Shown here one piece after another: positions 24,936 through 51,309 of a DNA stretch of 64,000 bases. How positions within the stretch are numbered: position 1 is the stretch's first letter; every line of letters begins with the position of its first letter. Source of the DNA: Amoebidium appalachense. Lineage: Eukaryota > Ichthyosporea. The notes under the pieces were generated by a model that saw only the letters and a list, made by a program, of their open reading frames with translations, was not told the DNA's origin and made no database searches. The stretch is taken from contig CAVNZM010000014.1 in assembly GCA_963693365.1 (NCBI GenBank), positions 6,262,001 through 6,326,000 on the forward strand. The letters are read 5' to 3'. Both the position numbers and the translations under genes were made by a program.

Positions 24936-25079
24936 TTAGTACACACCTGCAGCTGTGCACCCAGGGCGACAGTAAACAGGAGCAGAACGACCTGCCAGGT
25001 CCTCATTCCACCACCAGAACCAACCTTGCGGGGACCCACATTGTGTGGGCAAATGACTCAACAACGCCGTTATAATTAC

Positions 25080-26149
25080 GTGGCTACGCGAAGTACTTTT
25101 GAAAAGAAGTGTGCTTGGTTTGTTTCAGTACGTTTCCTGGCGTTACGTTTTACTGGGTGGTAACGTGCCATAGCTGCCCAAAACGCATTGCCGCGCTCGC
25201 TGCAAACAGCGAAACGATCTAGACAATTGGTACCGAGATGGGCGCAAATTGTCCAATCGCATTGAGAGACCCCCAAGATAGTCAAACTTTGTACCCCAAA
25301 AGTTCAAATTACAGTATTTGACCCCGGTATCCGTTCTCCGTTCCTTATCGGGGCTATAAACACCCACTTATTTGCTCTTCAAAATCCGTATCAGCGATTG
25401 GGCAAAAGCGTTTTTATCGTTTACCCTCCTCCCATTAGCCAATCAAATCGCATATATTCGCAGCTACCCCGGCCTCCCCTCACCTCCCCCCCTCCACGCG
25501 GATCTTTCGAACCCTACTCCTATGTGATCTCGTGGAGTAGAAAGGAGCCTACCGGCCCCAACAATCGATATCCACCCCGGCCGGGAGATCTATTATTACG
25601 AATGATTGACATTATCATTATTATTCACCATCACGCTAGTGAAATTTGTTGAAATTTGCACAAAAGACGCAGGGGGCAGTATGTATACGTGGGGTTTACA
25701 CACTTTTTATTGCGTGGACACTGCCGGAGGCCCAGCCACATTCGTACGTAGCTATAGTATTACAGTGTGCAGTGAGTATTGGTGCACCGGTGGGGCCGGC
25801 CACAAGTGGTCGATCCCGATAGATCTCAGACCTAGAGTTACTATTGTAGAAAGTATTCCTCCTCCAAGACATACTTATTACCAAAGCACCTTTGAATGCA
25901 TGCACGCAACAAATAACCTAGATCCCAAAGATCAAATACACACACACAAAAAAAAAAAAAAAAAAAAGAAAGAAAGAAAGAAAGAAAGACAGTTAACTTA
26001 CTTGTTGGCTATCTGAGGAATTTGCAGTCATCCGGGATTGATCAAGATCCGATAAATGCAACATCCCCCGGGCGCGCCCCGACACTTTGTACGGGGCTTG
26101 CTTAAGCCATATTGGAAATTCAGCATTTGACAATTGTTTTTTGTCTTGA
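25080..26149. other. Unique intergenic DNA, nothing coding recognised
   Basis: Mixed-composition sequence with short frames only. It contains the second copy of the 52-bp repeat (25693-25744) and a poly-A/GAAA tract (25949-25988). Confidence 0.55.
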
Positions 26150-26157
26150 GTTTTAAT

Positions 26158-27478
26158 CACGGCCCTCTGAACACACGGCCTTGGTGCAGAACGTCACGGT
26201 GAGCCACTTTTCAGATTCGGATGGTCCGATCGTCTCCCTGTACACAGTATACCGTACGGCGGGGCACATATTACACACTTATCGCGAGTGCCTGCATGCG
26301 CACATGTACACGATGTTACCCAAAAAGTACACGATGTTACACAAAACGCAAAACAATAGCATGCGTACGAGGACAATAATACAGAATGCAGACCTAGCTG
26401 CGAAAGCTCTGAGGCACGCTGAATACGAGGCTCTAGAGAGCCAGCTTGGTTGCGAACGTTTTTGGCCCTGGAAGGTATAAAAAGCGTGCACTCGAGCTCA
26501 GTCACGCAGTCAGTTAGTAAGCAAGTAAGTAAGCAGTCACTTCAAGTCTACAAGTCAGCCAGCCAGCACCGTCGCCAGCCGAGTCATCTACAAGTGCCGT
26601 CTACATCAAGTGGCCCCTTCAACACTTCAAGGAGACGCTAGCGTTGCATCTGCGACAAGTCCCAGGCCGAGGCTGCTACGACTGCTACATGACTGACTGC
26701 TGATGCTGCTACACACACACACGCACATTTGATTCTACACTAGCTAGAACTATTAATTCTCTCATACAAGGTCATGTCTATATATAACGAACAGCCTAGG
26801 ATAAATGGATTATTGTCCAGCCACGTGCAGAACCTTTAACATGTACCTTTGTGTCATGTAACATGCCGAGGCAAGCCTTTCCTACGAGCTGAATAAATAC
26901 CCAAGTAAGGCTTCGTCCTGTCTCATATTTTCACTCTGCAATGTCCATTCATTTAATATAAGTTAGGAGCACAAGGCACACACTCACTTATGATGGCCCC
27001 GCACACATATTTATTTATCTACACGCTTCCACATACTTTCTTATCTATCACGCCTCATCACTGCCTTCCTCCTAGGTGCAACCAGCACGAGCAGCTTTGA
27101 CCCACTCACGCAGTGCTGATAGTGCAGCCCAACAGCCCAGGATGCTCGACCTGGCTGCTGTCGAGGCAGATCTAGGCTATGAGGTGGAGGCTCGAGGATC
27201 TGGAGGAGGAGCTGCCACCCTTCGCGGCAGTATTGAATCTGTACTAAATATGTATGACAGTATGTACACAATATGTATGCATGTTTAATTGCACGGACTT
27301 TTTTGTTATTTATTGTTTTTCTGTTAGTGTGCACTACGGTTTTGCCTTGTTTCTTTCTATGTTTTGAACTGAATAAAGGGGAAACTCTTATGATATGCCT
27401 GGTTCTGACCATCCGAATCTGAAATTGATGACGTAGCACTAATGGCCTGCGCCAAGGCCGTGTGTTCAGAGGGCCGTG
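26158..27478. mobile_element. TIR DNA transposon, non-autonomous, 1.32 kb
   Basis: The ends at 26158-26189 and 27447-27478 are inverted repeats of 32 bp with one mismatch, starting CACGGCCCTCTGAACACACG. Both sides are flanked by the same 8 bases GTTTTAAT (26150-26157 and 27479-27486), a clear target site duplication. A second inverted pair of 18 bp (26209-26226 and 27407-27424) lies just inside. An 8-bp duplication fits hAT and P-like families, but no transposase is encoded. The interior carries TATAAAAA at 26476-26483, a repetitive AGTCAGTTAGTAAGC-type leader, an AATAAA near 26892, an exon-like frame at 27076-27288 and a second AATAAA near 27371. It may be a deletion derivative or may have captured host sequence. 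Confidence 0.85.
27076..27288 (+). CDS. Exon-like frame inside the TIR element
   Basis: A pyrimidine-rich sequence ending in AG at about 27075 is followed by an open frame of about 70 codons starting VQPARAALTHSRSADS and ending at a TAA (27286-27288). AATAAA follows about 80 bases later. It has a normal amino acid mix and an acidic-to-glycine-rich centre (LDLAAVEADLGYEVEARGSG). I recognise no domain. It could be the last exon of a transposase-like or captured gene. No upstream partner exon was established. Confidence 0.3.
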   Translation: MQPARAALTHSRSADSAAQQPRMLDLAAVEADLGYEVEARGSGGGAATLRGSIESVLNMYDSMYTICMHV

Positions 27479-27885
27479 GTTTTAATGCCATCCGATTTCC
27501 AGTCATATGCATGGTGGATCGGTACGTTGATCTATCGTAAATAGAGCCGAGGAAAATTCAGGACAAGCCAGCATATATAGAGAGACTTAGATTCACTGTA
27601 CTACGACATCAGTCACTACGTATACGTATGTACATGTCAAGGGAATAGATATGTGGACTGGAAGATTTATTCATTTTGAATACGTTTGTGCCACTTTTGC
27701 GCAGAACCCTTTTCTCGTAAACATTTAGATAGATGTACTTATTTATCTCAGATTATTCCGTTGGAAGTTAGAAGACTGGCTTCGTATTTAGATAATCCTG
27801 ATATTACGCGTACGCCTATCGCAATTGATTAATATTATCAGATTCTACTAAATCGCCGTATGTTTAACGAGTTTTCTAGGGTGTG

Positions 27886-27946
<61 letters not shown>
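27886..27946. repeat. (TA)n microsatellite
   Basis: Uninterrupted TA dinucleotides of about 60 bases. Confidence 0.95.
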
Positions 27947-27948
<2 letters not shown>

Positions 27949-28531
27949 TATCTAAGTCATTATCTCCTCCATGTCCGAGAGTAAGGGTAAGGGTCTTTGT
28001 GTCTCTTCTTCGCTGAGATATCTGTGATATCTCGATTGCCTCTACTTTGACGAGCGCGCATGTCAATATTATAAAGTCATAAAAGAAAATTTTAGATACG
28101 CAAAATGATAGACCCCAAGAAAGGGATAACTGAGGGGATCACATTTGGACTGCCAGATCCGAGGCCGTCAACTCAGTGGTTCGCACTTTTTTCGTTCATG
28201 ATATTTCTTTGAACATAAGCCAGTTCTTTGTGGCCTTTTCTTTTCGTCGACTGTTATTAATTTTTGAATATAAAAATATTTTATTGTTGGTGGCTGCCTC
28301 CGCCGTTCATTATGTTACTGTGTTGAAAGTTTTAGTCATGTACATTTTCGATATTTTTTTAACTTGTGGAATGCGGACCAATTCCAATATTCCCAGCTAT
28401 TGCCTTCATTGTTCATGCCAGAACGTCGGCGCTTTCGAAGCTGACGCCAGGCACTGGTCTGAACGTTTTTCAGTGTACACGCATGGTACACAGGAGGCTT
28501 CGCCGCACGGGCTGTATTGTGGTGCCTGAAA

Positions 28532-37313
<8,782 letters not shown>

Positions 37314-37541
37314 ATCTCTGCTGCTCAGTATCAGGGGATTACGTATCATATATTACTTATATTGGTTCACTCGACACGTGTACCTGCGTGTGTAACATCA
37401 AAATCTTCCGTGAGATTGTCTTGCGTGGTTCGGAATTACCGTCTTACGCTGCTAGTTTTACCAATATGTATCAGTTTAACAACGTAACATTTGTGTAACG
37501 TCCAAATAATGGCTGTGATGGGTCTGTGACCCAGAGTACTT

Positions 37542-37547
37542 AATAAA
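37542..37547 (+). terminator. AATAAA polyadenylation signal of the membrane protein gene
   Basis: AATAAA lies 229 bases after the TAA stop in otherwise unique sequence. It is the first such hexamer in the downstream region. Confidence 0.6.
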
Positions 37548-37792
37548 AGTAAGAGAATTCGCATCATTCCGTACTCTATTTTGATTGGATGGGGTTGTGG
37601 CAGCCATGGTGCTTTCTTTAAACCCCCCCCCCCCCCCCCCCGCGCAAACAATAAATAAAAAAATATAAATAAAAAAATCGGAGTTTGTCCTTTATGAGCG
37701 GTGTCGACCACACAGTGCAAGGGTTCCCCCCATTCACACCCTCTCCAGGCCGCGATATGTGGTATACATAGCGCTAGTGCAGAATTGAGCCT

Positions 37793-37990
<198 letters not shown>

Positions 37991-37999
37991 ACTCATGTA

Positions 38000-39229
38000 T
38001 GTGAAAAAGTGCGTGTGTGTGTGTGCACAAGTGTACACACGTGACACCATGTGTGTGTGTGGTCTTTTTGATGCCGCCGCCGGCAGCAGTGCGTGATATG
38101 CGTCAGTGTGTTTCGGGAGAGGGGGGCTGGGGGTGGGTGGGGGGGGGTGAAGGGGAGAGGGGGAGAGAAGTGGAAAAGGGAAAGACGGGGAAGGGGGGCC
38201 GGGGGGGGGGGGGGGGAGGGGGGGGGGGGTCGATCCGGAGGAGTCCTTGGACCAAACTTTGCACAATGTTACAGTAGCTTCAAAGATGTGGATTCATAAT
38301 GGTTGGTTCATATCATATACAGCACCGTGGCTCAGATGATGGCTGCCAGAGTCCCACCCAATTAAAACAGTGCACGAGATATTAATAATAAAAAATAATC
38401 AAACGTTCTTGCATGTCATCAAAACATTTTAGGTTCAAATAGTCGTTCTCTTAAGCTCGTTACATCATCATGTGTTGGTCTATCTCTTCACCACCGTTTT
38501 CAACCCCCCCCCCCCCCCCCCCCCCACCTCCCCCCTCCTCCCCCCACCCCCTCCCCCCTTCCTCCCCACCGCCCTCCACTATTCGAGTCCTCCCCCCCCC
38601 CCTCCCCTCCCCATTCCAGCCATTATCACCTGCTTGTTTATTCCCCTTCACACCACATTCAACACCATATGATCTGGCTTTCAAGAGGCAGAGCTCCCTT
38701 CTTTTATCCAACTGTGTTACTGCATACGAAGGTGGTCCATGATGAGATAAACGGAGGCAAATCTGGGCAAAAGGCTAGATATCAACTTAAGACTCCTTGG
38801 CTAGTGGGTTCGTTATCTTACCATCTCCTTCCCTCCCCCAGCCCCCCATCCCCTCCCCCCTGCCCCCCCCCCCCCTCACCCCCCCCTCCCCCCCCCCCCC
38901 CCCCCCCCACCCACCAACCCGTCCACCCACCCACCCAACCATCCATGCACACACAGGCACGTGACCAGATATGCACGCACGCACACACGAACCAACAGGT
39001 GCATACTCTCACGATACCACACTTGTCGCACTCGCGCATCAAAACCCACACACACACACTCTCAGACTGACTGTTGACAAACACACCCACGACAATTCTT
39101 TTCCCCGTTGCATGGGAAACCAAGCACACGCTCTACTTTTTCTTTCTTTCTTTTTTTTTTTTTTTTTGGAAACAAAATAACTTGCATCTTTCACATCCTC
39201 TTGTTAAAGTTGCGCAGACGAAAGAAAAA

Positions 39230-39263
<34 letters not shown>

Positions 39264-39917
39264 CGTGGTTATCTTCGTTTTCCCCCAACCTCGGTAGATT
39301 TTAGAATTTTACTTGTCTTCAAATTTTCAGAAAGCTAGGACCGTTTAGGTGATATATCTTATTAGTGATCCGCGCTGTACTAACCATCCCCAGCCCACGA
39401 CCACAATTGATTACAGACAACCCCCCCCCCCCCCCCCTTCCCCCCCCCCTCCCCCCCTCCCCCCCCCCCTCCCCCCCCCCCCCCCCCCCCCCCCCCCGCC
39501 CTCCCACGCCTCCCCGGTCCCAGATAGGACCGTATGACGGACCCTCTCTAGCACCTGGTTGTACAAGACACGATTGATGACGTAAAATCAGGGGGGAACG
39601 GTTTAATCGGATCCCTGAACGACATAAAAGCCCCCTACAGTGGGGGGCTGGGGGGTGCGGCAGCCTCCCCATTTAGGGCTCAGACACACATATGGTAATG
39701 GTTTTTGGGATTAAGTTTTCATTTCAGTGATAAATTATCAAATACAGTGTTTTTTGCAATTTATGTAAGCAATCTCCCAATGCCTATGGGCCTCTGTCGT
39801 ACGGAAATACGTCCCGATGTCACTCCCTGCCCCCCCCCTCCCCCCCCCCCCCCCCCCCCCCGTCCCCCCCTTACCCTAACCCCCCTCGTCCACCCTGCCT
39901 CCCTCCCTTCTTTCCAA

Positions 39918-39956
<39 letters not shown>

Positions 39957-39959
39957 GGT

Positions 39960-39960
<1 letters not shown>
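38000..39960. repeat. Poly-C/poly-G rich intergenic DNA
   Basis: G and C homopolymers (for example 38505-38525, 38888-38908, 39231-39262, 39475-39497 and 39919-39955) alternate with short unique segments (38280-38480, 38640-38820, 39300-39410 and 39700-39830) in which I recognise no exon. Confidence 0.75.
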
Positions 39961-44640
<4,680 letters not shown>

Positions 44641-44952
44641 AAAGGAACTACGATAAGAAGGTAAACACACAACGAGGCGGTTACTAACAGCCCCAGATAT
44701 CTTTGATGATGCTATTGAATTGACAGATAGTATGTTTGAACGAACGCTGAGTAGCATTTGAGGCCGTAGCCTATTCAGCGGATACTATACTTTAGTACTG
44801 TGGCAATCGACCGGTAGGGTTAAATCAGTCTTAAGAACGTAAAAGCATGCCCAACCCATTTACCCGATTTAGCAAAAGAAACCATTCAATTTGGGAAATT
44901 CGAAGCTTTTTAGATCTGCCTCCATGTCCCTGAATTATTTGACTGAAGTTTA

Positions 44953-45118
<166 letters not shown>

Positions 45119-45213
45119 GCCCTCAGTCGTCACTGAGTTGATAATAACACAAATTAACGGCACCAAAACAATGATTATCACAGACTTGCTGCTAGCCAAT
45201 CAATTCCAGTTTA

Positions 45214-48200
45214 TCAATCGGAAAAAAGCGCTTCAGCAAAGCTCTTGGCCTCACTAGCAGATCGATCCTCGCTGCGAGAGGTCAGCGATGGGATAGCCGA
45301 CATTTCGTGCTGAATATCTGGATAACCCTCAAATAAAATGCACAGCTCCCTGAGGTGGTTTCTGGGCTGGGGCTGGGTGAATCTGTCGTCATCCAACAAG
45401 GCCTTCACGATCACACCCACTGCGCGGGCTCTTTCCGGATGCCGCCTCATCGAGTCTGCTGCAGTTGACAACAGTTCAAAGACAATTCCTCCACATATGG
45501 GCGCTTCGGGGTACCCCTTCGCAAGCAATGTGTCAACTTCTCGCCTGATCTTTTGCTCATCCTCGTCCGCCCTTTCGTGGATTTTGTCTTTCCCCAGTGC
45601 CTCAAAAAGGTAATGTAACAGCACCTCGGTGACGCGGCCAATGGGAGCCTCCGACTGCAGTTGCTGTAGGGCGATTGGGGATAAGCGGTGCAGGGGGGGG
45701 AATCGAGATGTGCCAACAGATGGCCGGGTGTTTCATAGCGACTACCCTCGATTTTGTATTTGGGCGGCATGTGCGCCTTCCTCGACTTGGCAGAATCATT
45801 TGGCTTGCCACTGCCCTGGGATCCGGATACAGTGATAGTTGGGCAAGTGCTTGCAGGAACACAGTAGACTTGGACGACACGCCCTGCAAGATGAATGTCA
45901 CCCTCCGACAGCAGCCATCTGAACAGAGGCATGCAACATTTCTCCACGCGCCCGTCAACCATTTTGGAAGAGTTGGATCCCTGTATAATCTGGGCTTGCC
46001 GCAGAGCACCACCTACATCGGCACGGTTATATGGTGGAGGGAAACTGGCCAGCAAATAAAGTACGTTCGCCACTGTTTGGGGAAGAGGCGCAAATGGTGG
46101 CCCTACCTCTCGGTTGCAGAGTAGAACCTGTAGGGCGCGGTGTGTGGCAGCTGTGTGGCGGAGTTGAAGGGCAACCAGGAGGCCCCCAGCCATCTCGTCG
46201 ACGCTGCACCCATCCAGGAGTGCACGTGTTGTGCTCGGCAAGGTGTTGCTGCCTGCTAGTGCATCGTCGGCAACCAGCAGAAGAAAAACAAGCTCCGGAG
46301 ACAGCTCCAACCCGGATGCCACGGCTTGATGCAGGGCGGGAAGAAATGCTGCCCAGATGTCGTTGTATTTGGCCAGACAGAACCGGAGAACAAAGCGCAG
46401 GCCCCGCCCCACAGCCAGCATATCACTGGCATCATGGATAAACGGCTGCTCCTCTTGAGCTCCAGACAGGAAGGCTGAGCTCCTCCCGTATTTCGTCCCA
46501 CCCTGCCAGCCAGTCCTGGTGGGTTGGAATATTTCCAAAAAGGAGAGCCCGCTGTGCTGGCCCCATATCACCATCGAGCACACCGCCCTGGTTGGCACAC
46601 AGGAGCCGAACGAAGAAGGCCAGAACCGACGCTTGATGGTTTCTATTGTAGTTGTGCCACTTGCAGCAGGCAAATTGACCATCAGTGGGCAGTAAGGCAC
46701 GGTGCCCAGCGGCGACTCCCATGATGTTACTGACGTACGCCTCAATGTTGCCGTTGGCAGCAGCCAATAGACTTGCCTTGTCCAACTTGATGACCCCCAA
46801 CTCGAGGAACATTGGGTTGTCAAGCTAGACAAAGATTGCACGGAGAACACTGAACGGTGCGTGTCGGAGAACTTGGCCACACCTAAGGGGCAGCGTGCCC
46901 CAGTCGCCGTGCTCTAGCCCCCATTGGAGCACTCGAAAAAGAGCTTGATGCCCCACATTTTGTCCGTGCTCGGTTGAAAGGTGCTGCAGGGCCGCCCAGT
47001 TCTTTGCTTTTGCCGCCGCAATTCATCAACTCAGTTGCCGACCGTCCCATGGTCATGTTATTGGCCCCATCTTGAAGGTCACCAAGCCGTTTCAGCTTGG
47101 CTTGAGCAGCCAGTTATGGCCGGGTGTTTAGACGGAAGGTTGGTGATGATGGCATTTAGCACCGCCTCGCTGTCAAGACCAGGATGTGACACAATCATTG
47201 CAAGACAGTTATGCCAGCATTCGCGTACACGGTGAATGGCCTCATGCTCCTGCTGAGGATCCATTTCAAGCACCCACACTTGCTGGTGGCTACATCTGTA
47301 AGAATTGTGTTGTGTGCACGTGAGGGTACACCACCACCCCTCCGGCTTGGCAATGCGGTGGCGCACGTCCGTGTTGGAGTCGAATTTGTGAGCAAGTTTG
47401 AACTGGTCTAGAACCAGGTACTGTAACAGCTGCATACATTCGGCAGATTGATTTCGCCGACAGCTGCTTTCTACGTCCTTTGAATTGTTAATCACTTCGA
47501 GTGCACCATGGCCGAGAATGTTTTGCTGCGACAACAAATAGGAAAGTATGTGCTCCCGCCCAAATGCCAACGCCAGCCTGGCTAGGATTCTGGCACGTTC
47601 GAGTGCCGGGAGAGCTTGCTGCTCGTGCTCCTGATCGAAAATGTCCAGACGTGGTATCACTTCGTAGAAAACGTCAGTCCATCCATGCACAACCGCTACA
47701 GACAGCATGTCCGCATAAATATCAATGTCTGCTGCCGCAGGTCTGGTGGTCGGGAGGCGCTTGACAACACGGAGAGCGACTTCAGGCTGCCAAACAAGCC
47801 GCGGCAAAAACAATTCTGTCTGCCCAAACGTGCGGGATAATGACTGATTGGAGGATTTCAGGTGCTGCTTCATGATAGACGGCTGCCATGTGTTGAATGA
47901 ACTCCGGCACTACAGGGTCGTCTTTTGGGACAAGGAAGTTTAACAAACACCCAAAGATGGCTGTGATTTGCTGGTGGGGCATTTGCATGAGGGTCAGTAG
48001 CATGGCATCTAGCACCTGGTCGTCCTCATAGTATGGTCGGGTAACCATGGTAATTTCTGCCTCCTGGCACGGGCTGCACAGCTCAAAAATTGCGGCACAA
48101 TATTGTGAGATGCTTTTGCTGTGTGTAAGGGCATATTTGATTGTGGAAGAGCTGTGCTGGGCCACTGGGAGCTGATTGGGAGGCAGTGTTGGGCAGTGGT

Positions 48201-49008
48201 GCCACAGGGGAACTCCGTACAAGTAGCCCGAAGAGCTGATTAAGTTCTCGCCATGCCAGCCTGAGATTCTCAGGGGTGAGTGTCGTGATTTTTTTGTCGT
48301 AGCTGCCAGTGCTGTAGACATGGTCACTCCAGTGGCACGCCCTTGTCTGAGTATTGGTGGTGTCAATGATGCACGGCAAGCGCAAGCAGCCCTTTCCTTG
48401 CAACTCCGGGCAAACAACGCATGGGTTTAAGACCTTGATTTCATGCCGTAAACTGTAGCGGTTTAATTCCTGAGTAGCGCAAACTCAGGTCGATTGCATA
48501 TGCGATTGTGGTTCTTCGCCTCCTTCTGGTTTGCCTGTTTTCGCTTGCAGGATCTCGAGTTCAAGGTCTTTGTTGCTGTAACTCAGAGCGCATAACCCTG
48601 CCACCTCGAGGACGAAATCTGTGAATGTGAACATCGTGCTACGAAGGAGCTCTTGAAAAAACCTTCGATACCCAAAGCCGGCTGCTACGCAGAGAGTAGC
48701 AACGGCGTTGCGTGACAAGTGCTCGCGAGATCTCTTGTCCAGCGTCAGTTTGGCAAGCTTCTATCATGGGCCAGACTCTGCACAAGGAGAGATTCTGGGA
48801 TTTGCGGGTTTGCATTCCAGAAAACAATAGTATCGCGTGCTATTTTGCCCGTGAGCACGTCTTTGGAAATAGCGTGGAGTCGTCATGATGTAAGCATGAG
48901 GGCTAAAACGTCGGATGCATCGTCTAAGTGGTTGATGGTCATTGCTATAATCTCATCCGAAAGTTGGAAAATATTAATGAAAGGAAGCTCCGAAATTGGG
49001 ACAGCCAT
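45214..49008 (-). pseudogene. Decayed F-box protein gene, about 1200 codons
   Basis: Reading the minus strand from ATG at 49006-49008 gives an N-terminal F-box-like segment (LSDEIIAMTINHLDDASDVL then ALMLTS). This is interrupted by TGA at 48883-48885, precisely where F-boxes usually have a basic or Cys residue. The coding sequence then continues in changing frames: LSRNAVATLCVAAGFGYRRF (48.7 kb), TPENLRLAWRELNQLFGLL (48.2 kb), QVLDAMLLTLMQMPHQQITA (47.9 kb), IYADMLSVAVVHGWTDVFYE (47.7 kb), ASVLAFFVRLLCANQGG (46.6 kb) and LLHYLFEALGKDKIHERADE to the stop at 45214. I count in-frame stops at 48883, 48485 and 46825 and frame changes near 48760, 48200, 47810, 47060, 46445 and 45700. The body is helical and Leu/Ala-rich, ankyrin- or HEAT-like in texture, but I cannot name the repeat. 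F-box proteins are substrate adaptors of SCF ubiquitin ligases; this copy cannot make one. Confidence 0.75.
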
Positions 49009-49402
49009 TCTTGATGCCTTTCAAACATCTATCTGTTAATTGTGCTACCAATGATTCTTTTTGCTTGTAACTACACAATAAAGCAGCAAAAGTTCTGCCT
49101 GTTCATCGATATAATGGGTCGAACGTCAAGTTTTCGCTCCAAAAGGTGCTACTTCGCTTGCTTCTCTTTTCGTGCCCGGCGCACCAAAACAGAGCTTGAG
49201 CCAAAACGGGTTCGCACCATTAATCCTTGTAGACCACAATGCAAAGGGGGGTTTAGCCAGTTAGAAACCAAAATCAAAACTAAGATTAATGAGCAAGAGT
49301 GCAATTTGATATCGTCAATGAACCCTTCTGCTCTATAGAGTGATTTGATTGGATACTTCGGCACCACATTTTTAAGCAAACCTCGGGGGTCGCACTATCC
49401 GC

Positions 49403-49447
<45 letters not shown>

Positions 49448-49784
49448 TCCGCCCCCCCTCCCCCCCTCCTTCCCCTTTCTCCCCGCCGTCCTATCATCCC
49501 CCCCTCCCTCTCTGCCGATCAATAACTGGGGTCTGAAAGCCACGCCTACGATTAGAAAGTCTTCTGAGGGCACGCGCGGGGGGGGGGGGGGGGGGGGGGG
49601 GGGAGGGAGGGAGGCACTTACGTATACCTTTAACCACTCTGCACAAGAAGAGCCAGGTACTCTAGAGTCTAATAAGCTAATAGCAAAGAACCAGGTGACT
49701 GCAACTCCGACCTGTCTGCATATGCAAACAGCAAAGTTATATGTTGCAACCTACCGCATTATACCATTCAACTCAGGATATCTG
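49009..49784. other. Intergenic DNA with poly-C and poly-G runs
   Basis: Unique sequence to 49400, a C-run (about 49406-49444), a G-run (about 49578-49601), then unique sequence. No gene recognised. Confidence 0.6.
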
Positions 49785-50043
49785 AAGGGGTTTACGCTGT
49801 TTACTCGAGGCAAATAGAGACCAGTCTCAGGTATGGGGGGTTTTTGCTCGGAATATCCCCTCAGCGGTATATCATGATCACGTACATAGATGTCGGGTGA
49901 TGACTATATATCAGGGTTTACTTTCTCCACGAGACACCATAAAGACTAAGAAAAAACCAATTAGTTGGGGTTCCCCGTTTTTTTTTTTTTTTTTTTTTTT
50001 TTGGGGGGGGGGGGGCTCCCCTGGGACACTCGGTATCAGCTGG

Positions 50044-50138
<95 letters not shown>

Positions 50139-50395
50139 CTAGAATTTTGTAGTGAGTGTGTGTGTGTTTTGTTTGGGCATGCAAACGATGCCACCTTATA
50201 CTTATTAGATCTCCACTGTATAGCACGTGTACAGTAAAAGCGTGGTAATTGATCAATAATACCATCAGCTAGAGAAAGACCAGTTCTACAGGAAGGTAAT
50301 ATGTATTTAGGTGTTATACATTTGCGAGTGCCATATTTGGCAATATGGTTGAGGCGGTCATTATATATAAAACGAGACATATCTGAAGGTATATT
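49785..50395 (-). mobile_element. LINE 3' fragment, second copy
   Basis: This matches 9825-10560 closely over the segments beginning TTACGCTGTTTACTCGAGGC and ACCATCAGCTAGAGAAAGAC. It includes a T-run and a (GT)n tract (50045-50130) at the same place. On the minus strand the two copies share the peptide RLNHIAKYGTRKCITPK; in this copy the frame runs on through YILPSCRTGLSLADGIID. It keeps only the last part of the element and is dead. Confidence 0.7.
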
Positions 50396-50439
50396 ATGTT
50401 CACAGCGGTTTCAAGCCCTTGGATTATGGCGCAGACGGG

Positions 50440-50800
50440 GTCTCTCTCTCACTCTCTGTTACACACAACCTCTCACACACACAGACACAGACACACTCTC
50501 TCTCTTACTCACACACACACGCTCTCTCTCTCTCTCTCTCTCTCTCCCCCTCCCTCCCCGCCCTCCCTCCCTCCCTCCCTCCCTCCCTCTCCCCTCCTCT
50601 CTCTCTCTCTCTCAGTATCTCTCTATCACTCTCTCTCTCTCTCTTTTGCTCTCTCTATCACACACACACACTCACACACACACTTTCTCTCTCTCCGCCC
50701 CTCCCCCTCTTCTCTCTCGGTGTGTTATTAGCGTGCGTGTGAGTGCGCGTGCTCTCTCTCTCTCGCTCTCGCTGTGTGTGTTGTGTGTGTGTGTGTCTGT
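50440..50800. repeat. CT/CA-rich low-complexity DNA
   Basis: CTCTCT, CCCTCCCT and CACACA tracts alternate. Ser-Leu and His-Thr frames here are artefacts. Confidence 0.9.
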
Positions 50801-50805
50801 GTGTG

Positions 50806-51085
<280 letters not shown>

Positions 51086-51309
51086 GCGTGTGTGCGTGTG
51101 TGTGTGTGTACGCGCACGCATGTGTGTGGGCTGGGTGGTTACGTGCGTCACAGTGTACAAGTCTATGTGTGTGTGTGTGTGCCCGGGGGGGGGGGAGGGA
51201 TTTGAGGAGGGGGGAGGGGCTGTGGGTGGGTAAGTGGGTGGGTGAGTGGGTGGGCCGGGAGGGGGGGGGGGGGGGGGAGGGGGGGGGGAGGGGGGGCTGC
51301 AACCACATG

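Noticed and set aside
28176-28529. 117-codon frame just upstream of the surface protein gene
   Set aside because: It overlaps the probable promoter and 5' untranslated region, has no domain, and the signal-peptide ATG at 28532 in another frame is clearly better.
48883-48885. TGA in the F-box read as a recoded codon (selenocysteine or alternative code)
   Set aside because: Other genes in the window use TGA as a stop, and the same pseudogene has a TAG and several frameshifts, so decay is simpler.
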